Of a stretch of 42,227 nt of DNA, positions 38,770 through 42,227 are shown in pieces. The position numbers were made by a program, and so were the translations under genes. The DNA is taken from assembly GCA_025455865.1 (NCBI GenBank), contig JALOLS010000005.1, forward strand, positions 1 through 42,227. The letters are read 5' to 3'. A model generated the notes under the pieces. That model was given only the letters and a program-made list of their open reading frames with translations. It was not told the DNA's origin and searched no databases. How positions within the stretch are numbered: position 1 is the stretch's first letter; each line of letters begins with the position of its first letter. Origin of the DNA: Thermoleophilia bacterium. GTDB taxonomy: Bacteria; Actinomycetota; Thermoleophilia; Miltoncostaeales; Miltoncostaeaceae.

Positions 38770-40149
38770 ATGCAGGTGAGGCAGTTCACCGGCGCGACCA
38801 TCGACGAGGTCCTGCCGAAGATCCGCGAGGAGCTCGGCGAGGACGCGCTCATCCTCCAGACCAAGCGCGTCGTGCGCGGGGGGATCGGTGGGTTCTTCGG
38901 CCGTGAGGGCATCGAGGTCACCGCCGCCGAGGGGCCGTCGCACGAGGAGCTCGCGACGCTGAACGCCGAGGCCGCCGCCCCGGTCCCGGCCGCCGCCGAG
39001 GAGGACGAGCCGCCGTTCGCGCGGGCGCTCGCGGCCCGGCTGCAGGCCGCCGCCGAGGCCGAGGCCGGGCTCCCCGCGCCGGCCGAGGCCGGCCCGGGCA
39101 CCTACGCCCCGCCCCGCGGGGCCCCGGCGCCGTTCGCCGCCGGCGGCGACGAGCGGACCCAGGCCATCGCGGCCGCCGCCCGGGCCGCGGTCCGCGAGGC
39201 CGCCGACCGGGCCGCCGACCCGCTCGCCGCGGCCCGCGCCGCCGTCCGCCCGGCCGTCGCCGGCCGCAGCGCGGCCACCGTGCCGGCGCCCGGGGGCTTC
39301 GCCCCGGGGCTCCCGGCCGGGCCCACGCCCGCCCCGGCCGAGCCCGCCCCGGCGCCGCCCGCCACCCCCGCGGCCGCCCGGCTGCCCGCCGCCCTGCGCG
39401 GGGTGCGGGCCGAGCTCGCCGCCGCCGGCATCCACCCGCGCTACCTGGACCCGATGCTCACGGCGGTGGCCCGCCAGGCCCTGCCGTTCGCGGGCGAGGG
39501 CGAGGATCCGCGCGAGGTCGTGCGCGAGTGGCTCTCCGAGCACCTGCCGGTGGCCCGCGACGCCCGGCCGCGCGGCAAGGGCCACACCGTCGTCCTGGTC
39601 GGCCAGACCGGCGTGGGCAAGTCGACGACCGCGGTCAAGCTCGCCGCCCGCCACCGCGACGCCGGCCAGGAGGTCGCCCTTGTCGCGGCCGGGCCCGGGC
39701 CGCACGACACCCTGCGCGCGCTCGCCGCCCGCCAGGGCATCGAGGTGGTCGACGCCCCCGACGCCGCCGCCCTCGCCGCGGCCCGGGAGGCCCTCGCCGC
39801 CCGCGATCTGGTGGTGGTCGACACCGCCGGCCGCTCGCACCTGTGCCTGGAGGAGATGGAGGCGCTGCGGGACCTGCTGGGCCCGGCCCGGGCCGAGGAG
39901 GTGCACCTGGTCGTGCCGGTGGCCGTGCCCCTGGACGACGTGGGCGACATGGCCCGCCGGTTCCGGATGGCCGGGGTCAACCGGGTGACCATGACCAAGC
40001 TCGACGAGACCGGCCACCACGGCAACCTGGTCAACGTGCCGATGCGCCTCGGCAAGCCGCTCGCCTACCTGGCCGACGGGGCCGGCGTCCCCGGCGCCCT
40101 CGTCCCGGCCCGGGCGCGGCGCATCGCCGGCCGGCTGCTGGCCGGCTGA
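38770..40149 (+). CDS. flhF: SRP-type GTPase FlhF
   Basis: The 459-aa protein has an N-terminal B domain (MQVRQFTGATIDEVLPKIRE, ALILQTKRVVRGGIGGFFGR), a long Ala/Pro linker (residues about 75-200), and an NG domain. The NG domain has P-loop VGQTGVGKSTTAVKLAARH near residue 278, DTAGRSHLCLEEM and TKLDETGHHGNLVNV. FlhF sets flagellar number and position, normally with the ATPase FlhG. No flhG lies downstream here; a PilZ gene follows instead. ATG 38770 is 25 bases after flhA. Confidence 0.95.
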   Translation: MQVRQFTGATIDEVLPKIREELGEDALILQTKRVVRGGIGGFFGREGIEVTAAEGPSHEELATLNAEAAAPVPAAAEEDEPPFARALAARLQAAAEAEAGLPAPAEAGPGTYAPPRGAPAPFAAGGDERTQAIAAAARAAVREAADRAADPLAAARAAVRPAVAGRSAATVPAPGGFAPGLPAGPTPAPAEPAPAPPATPAAARLPAALRGVRAELAAAGIHPRYLDPMLTAVARQALPFAGEGEDPREVVREWLSEHLPVARDARPRGKGHTVVLVGQTGVGKSTTAVKLAARHRDAGQEVALVAAGPGPHDTLRALAARQGIEVVDAPDAAALAAAREALAARDLVVVDTAGRSHLCLEEMEALRDLLGPARAEEVHLVVPVAVPLDDVGDMARRFRMAGVNRVTMTKLDETGHHGNLVNVPMRLGKPLAYLADGAGVPGALVPARARRIAGRLLAG

Positions 40150-40156
40150 GGCCCGG

Positions 40157-40873
40157 GTGACCCGCCCCCGCCCCCGGCGCCTTCCGCCCGCCTGCCCGCT
40201 CCCCCCGGCGGGGGGCGAGGTCTGGCTGGACGACCTGCCCGGCGGGCCGCTCGGCACCACGGTGATCGAGGTGTCCGGGGACGCGGCCCTGCTCGAGCGC
40301 CCGCGCCTGGGCGGGGCGCCGGCGCCCCTGGACCCCGGCCGGCGCGTGGTCGTGAGCTACCGCCTGCGCGACGTGCCGTGCGAGGTGACCGCGGAGGTCC
40401 AGGCGCCCGCGGACGGGCCGGTGCGGCTGCGGTTCACCGGCGATCCCATCCGGCTGCAGCGCCGGCAGGCCGTGCGGGTGCCGGTGCAGCTCATGGTCCA
40501 CGCCGAGCCCGACGTCGTGCCCCTGAACCGCCCCGGCGCCGACCTCGCGGCGCTCGGCGGCATCACCGAGAACCTCTCGGCCACCGGGGTGATGCTGCGC
40601 CTGGACCGCAGCCTGGCGAGCGGGACGCGGGCGTCCCTGGCGATCGAGTGCGGCGGGCGCACCGGCAGCGTTCACGTGACCGGCCGGGTCGTCCGATGCC
40701 ATGAGGGAGGGACCTCCGGCCGGGGCCGCGCGCGGCCGTACCGGGTGGCCTTCGCCTTCCTCGACCTCGAGCGGGCCCAGGAGGACCGCCTCGTGCACTA
40801 CCTCTTCGAGCGCCAGCGCGAGCTCCGCCACCGTGACCTCGAGCACGGCCGCGTCCGGGATCCGGAGCGCTGA
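40157..40873 (+). CDS. PilZ-domain (YcgR-like) c-di-GMP receptor
   Basis: The 238-aa protein has a YcgR-N-like beta domain (residues about 20-95: VVVSYRLRDVPCEVTAEV) and a C-terminal PilZ domain. Both c-di-GMP motifs are present: arginines in QRRQAVRVPV and ITENLSATGVMLRLD for the (D/N)xSxxG part. YcgR proteins slow the flagellar motor on c-di-GMP binding. GTG 40157 lies 7 bases after flhF. The next gene overlaps its stop by 1 base. Linkage to flhF supports a motility role. Confidence 0.87.
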   Translation: MTRPRPRRLPPACPLPPAGGEVWLDDLPGGPLGTTVIEVSGDAALLERPRLGGAPAPLDPGRRVVVSYRLRDVPCEVTAEVQAPADGPVRLRFTGDPIRLQRRQAVRVPVQLMVHAEPDVVPLNRPGADLAALGGITENLSATGVMLRLDRSLASGTRASLAIECGGRTGSVHVTGRVVRCHEGGTSGRGRARPYRVAFAFLDLERAQEDRLVHYLFERQRELRHRDLEHGRVRDPER

Positions 40874-41205
40874 TGGCCAAGCCGGGCGACAAGGGACGGG
40901 ACCGGGGCGCGGCGGCGAAGGACGCGGCGGCCGGCCCGAGCGCGGTCGCGGTGTGGGCCGGGCGGGCCCGCGCGATCGGCGCCCTCATCGGCTTCGCGGT
41001 CGCGTTCTGGGTGAGCCGTCGCGCGGGCATCGGGACCACCGACGCGGCGCTGCGGGGCCTGCTCGGCGCGGTCGCGTTCTCGCTGGTCACCTGGTTCGCG
41101 GCGCTCCTGGTCATCGGTGGCCTGGTCCGCACCGCCGCCATGCGTCCGGCCCCGCCCGAGGCGCCCGCGCCCCCGGCCGGGGCGGGCACGCCGGTGGGCG
41201 GGTAG
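40873..41205 (+). CDS. Uncharacterised small membrane protein (110 aa)
   Basis: I do not recognise the family. The N-terminus is charged (Lys/Asp/Arg/Gly, residues 1-25). Two hydrophobic helices follow at about 31-47 (ARAIGALIGFAVAFWV) and 61-86 (LLGAVAFSLVTWFAALLVIG), then a Pro/Ala-rich tail. ATG 40873 overlaps the last base of the PilZ stop. Tight packing with flhF and pilZ suggests one operon and a membrane role near the motor or export system. This is inference. Confidence 0.72.
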   Translation: MAKPGDKGRDRGAAAKDAAAGPSAVAVWAGRARAIGALIGFAVAFWVSRRAGIGTTDAALRGLLGAVAFSLVTWFAALLVIGGLVRTAAMRPAPPEAPAPPAGAGTPVGG

Positions 41206-41219
41206 CGGGAGCCTGACCC

Positions 41220-41513
41220 GTGCCGCCGCGTCCCATCGACGGGCTCCAGCAGGCCGCCACCGACCAGGCGACCCGCATCGCCCAGATCGCCGAGCAGCGC
41301 CACCTGCAGGCCGAGCTCATCGCGGCGGCCCACCAGCGCGCCGACCGCGACCGGGCCGGCCGGGTCCAGGACCCGGCGCGCTCCTCGCGCGGCGACCTGC
41401 GCCTGCCCGGCGAGGGCGAGCCCCACGAGGGGCGCGGCCGCCGCCGGCGGCGTGAGGATCCGCCCCCGGAGGACGACGGGCCCACGGGGCGCACGCTGGA
41501 CGTGACCGCCTGA
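41220..41513 (+). CDS. Uncharacterised charged soluble protein (97 aa)
   Basis: The 97-aa product has an N-terminal helix (IDGLQQAATDQATRIAQIAE, continuing QRHLQAELIAAAHQ) and a C-terminal half made mostly of Arg, Glu, Asp, Gly and Pro, likely disordered. The helix is heptad-like and could be a short coiled coil. There are no membrane segments or cysteines. The GTG start at 41220 is 14 bases after the membrane protein gene, and the stop overlaps the next ATG by 1 base. The family is not recognised. Confidence 0.7.
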   Translation: MPPRPIDGLQQAATDQATRIAQIAEQRHLQAELIAAAHQRADRDRAGRVQDPARSSRGDLRLPGEGEPHEGRGRRRRREDPPPEDDGPTGRTLDVTA

Positions 41514-42058
41514 TGGCCACCGCCCCGGCCCCGGGCTACCTCGTCGTGCGGGTGGACGACGCCGGCACCTACACCGGCGGCCTCATGGTCACCGACGAGC
41601 ACGGCCTGCCGCTGGACTTCCGCTACACCGACCCGGTCACCCCGACCCGCCTGCAGCGCGCCCTCTACGGCGGGGTGCTCGACCGCTACCTGCGCACCGA
41701 GGTCGTGCTGCGCACGCTGGTCGGGGCCCTCGAGCGGCGGCCCACCCTCATCCTCACCGAGGACGAGGCGATGCTGGACGCCGAGGCCGCCGGGGTGCCG
41801 GTGGCCCTGGTCAGCCCCGCGAACGTGGCGCCGATCGGCGTCCCGGGGACCCGCCAGGACGACCCCTCGGGCGCCATCGTGCTCCAGGTGGCCGACGACG
41901 AGTCGCCGCTGCGCCTGCGGGTGGACCCCGGCGACGGCCCCACCCGGGACCGGGTCGCCGAGGACCTGGTGCGCCTGGGGCGCGGCATGCAGGTGCGCGA
42001 GCCGGCCGAGCGGGTCCACCAGGCCCTGGACCTGATCGCCGCCGGGGAGGCCGACTAG
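41513..42058 (+). CDS. Conserved-looking uncharacterised protein (181 aa)
   Basis: The 181-aa soluble protein has a distinctive N-terminal part: GYLVVRVDDAGTYTGGLMVT, then DEHGLPLDFRYTDPVTPTRL and QRALYGGVLDRYLRTEVVL. A middle segment, RPTLILTEDEAMLDAEAAGVP, and an acidic C-terminal domain follow. The pattern suggests an alpha/beta fold with a conserved RYT-P motif, but I cannot name a function. ATG 41513 overlaps the previous stop by 1 base, and the next ORF begins 3 bases after its TAG. It is probably part of the flhF-pilZ operon. Confidence 0.75.
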   Translation: MATAPAPGYLVVRVDDAGTYTGGLMVTDEHGLPLDFRYTDPVTPTRLQRALYGGVLDRYLRTEVVLRTLVGALERRPTLILTEDEAMLDAEAAGVPVALVSPANVAPIGVPGTRQDDPSGAIVLQVADDESPLRLRVDPGDGPTRDRVAEDLVRLGRGMQVREPAERVHQALDLIAAGEAD

Positions 42059-42061
42059 CCG

Positions 42062-42227
42062 GTGGCGGTGGCGCTCCCCCGGGAGCTCCTGCGGGTGCTC
42101 GACCGCCTGGCCGGGCGCCGGGCCGCGCACGCCGTGCCCCCGCCGTGCACCGGCACCCACGCCGTGCCGCCGGCCCGGGTGGCCGCCGGCGCCCTCGCCG
42201 CGATCGCCGCGCCGCCCGCCGCCCGGG
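42062..42227 (+). CDS. 5' part of an unidentified gene, cut by the window edge
   Basis: A GTG at 42062 opens a frame that stays open to the window end (55 codons). It starts MAVALPRELLRVLDRLAGRR and continues with Ala/Pro-rich sequence. It begins 3 bases after the preceding gene, consistent with an operon continuing beyond the window. There is too little sequence for a family assignment. Confidence 0.55.
   Translation, partial: MAVALPRELLRVLDRLAGRRAAHAVPPPCTGTHAVPPARVAAGALAAIAAPPAAR

Noticed and set aside
35439-39101. 1220-residue open frame on the minus strand opposite flhB-flhA
   Set aside because: It is antisense to well-conserved flhB and flhA, is composed of His/Arg/Asp/Gly-rich low-complexity sequence and has no domain. 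High GC suppresses stop codons in the opposite frame.

Overview
This window is almost entirely a flagellar and chemotaxis gene cluster from a very GC-rich bacterium. It has strong GC3 codon bias and many GTG or TTG starts. Features pointing to a flagellated Actinomycetota lineage, most plausibly Thermoleophilia-like, are: no FlgA/FlgH/FlgI (the P- and L-ring genes of two-membrane bacteria), a Bacillus-type FliY with CheC motifs, CheC plus CheD in place of CheZ, FlbD, TIGR02530, and an amphi-Trp protein. The taxonomic placement is inference. No tRNA, rRNA or CRISPR array was seen, and no gene-free stretch exceeds 300 bases.

Layout: (1) 1-1823 holds the tail of an unidentified gene, a flgN-like chaperone, fliS and an HDOD-domain gene. 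(2) 1956-2460 holds two small genes (71 aa unknown; amphi-Trp), closed by a strong hairpin. (3) 2593-8522 is flgB-flgC-fliE-fliF-fliG-fliH-fliI (proximal rod, MS ring, switch, export ATPase). (4) 8637-15190 is an envelope/stress block that separates fliI from fliJ: lipid kinase, an MFS-PAP2 protein reading in frame into a 1-Cys peroxiredoxin, then a GT2 glycosyltransferase and PhoD-like phosphatase on the minus strand, and a CBS-pair gene. (5) 15287-19511 is fliJ, a lytic transglycosylase, fliK, flgD, a TIGR02530 gene and flgE (hook). (6) 19668-22027 is flbD-motA-motB-fliL (stator). (7) A minus-strand RsbW/SpoIIAB-like kinase lies at 22045-22452. (8) 22646-27848 is fliM-fliY-cheY-fliO-fliP-fliQ-fliR. 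(9) 27916-33985 is cheB, cheR, a minus-strand yyaC-like gene, cheA, cheC and cheD. (10) A 162-bp imperfect palindrome, probably MITE-like, is followed by a cyclopropane-fatty-acid-synthase-family gene. (11) 35514-42227 is flhB-flhA-flhF, a PilZ gene, three uncharacterised genes and a truncated ORF.

Together these encode most of the basal body, C-ring, type III export gate, hook, stator and a CheA-CheY-CheB-CheR-CheC-CheD signalling core. Not seen here, and presumably elsewhere: flagellin, fliD, flgK/L, flgM, sigma-28, flhG, cheW and receptors.

The most notable unannotated signal is a recurring sigma-28-like promoter, TCAA (or TAAA)-N15-GCCGAT. Five exact-spacing copies lie before flgB, fliJ, fliM, cheY and cheA, with weaker +1-spacing relatives before fliS, flbD, flhB and possibly cheR. 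At least three copies sit just downstream of strong hairpins. The cluster therefore looks like modules, each restarted by the same alternative sigma factor, including early structural genes that are not sigma-28 dependent in the classical hierarchy.
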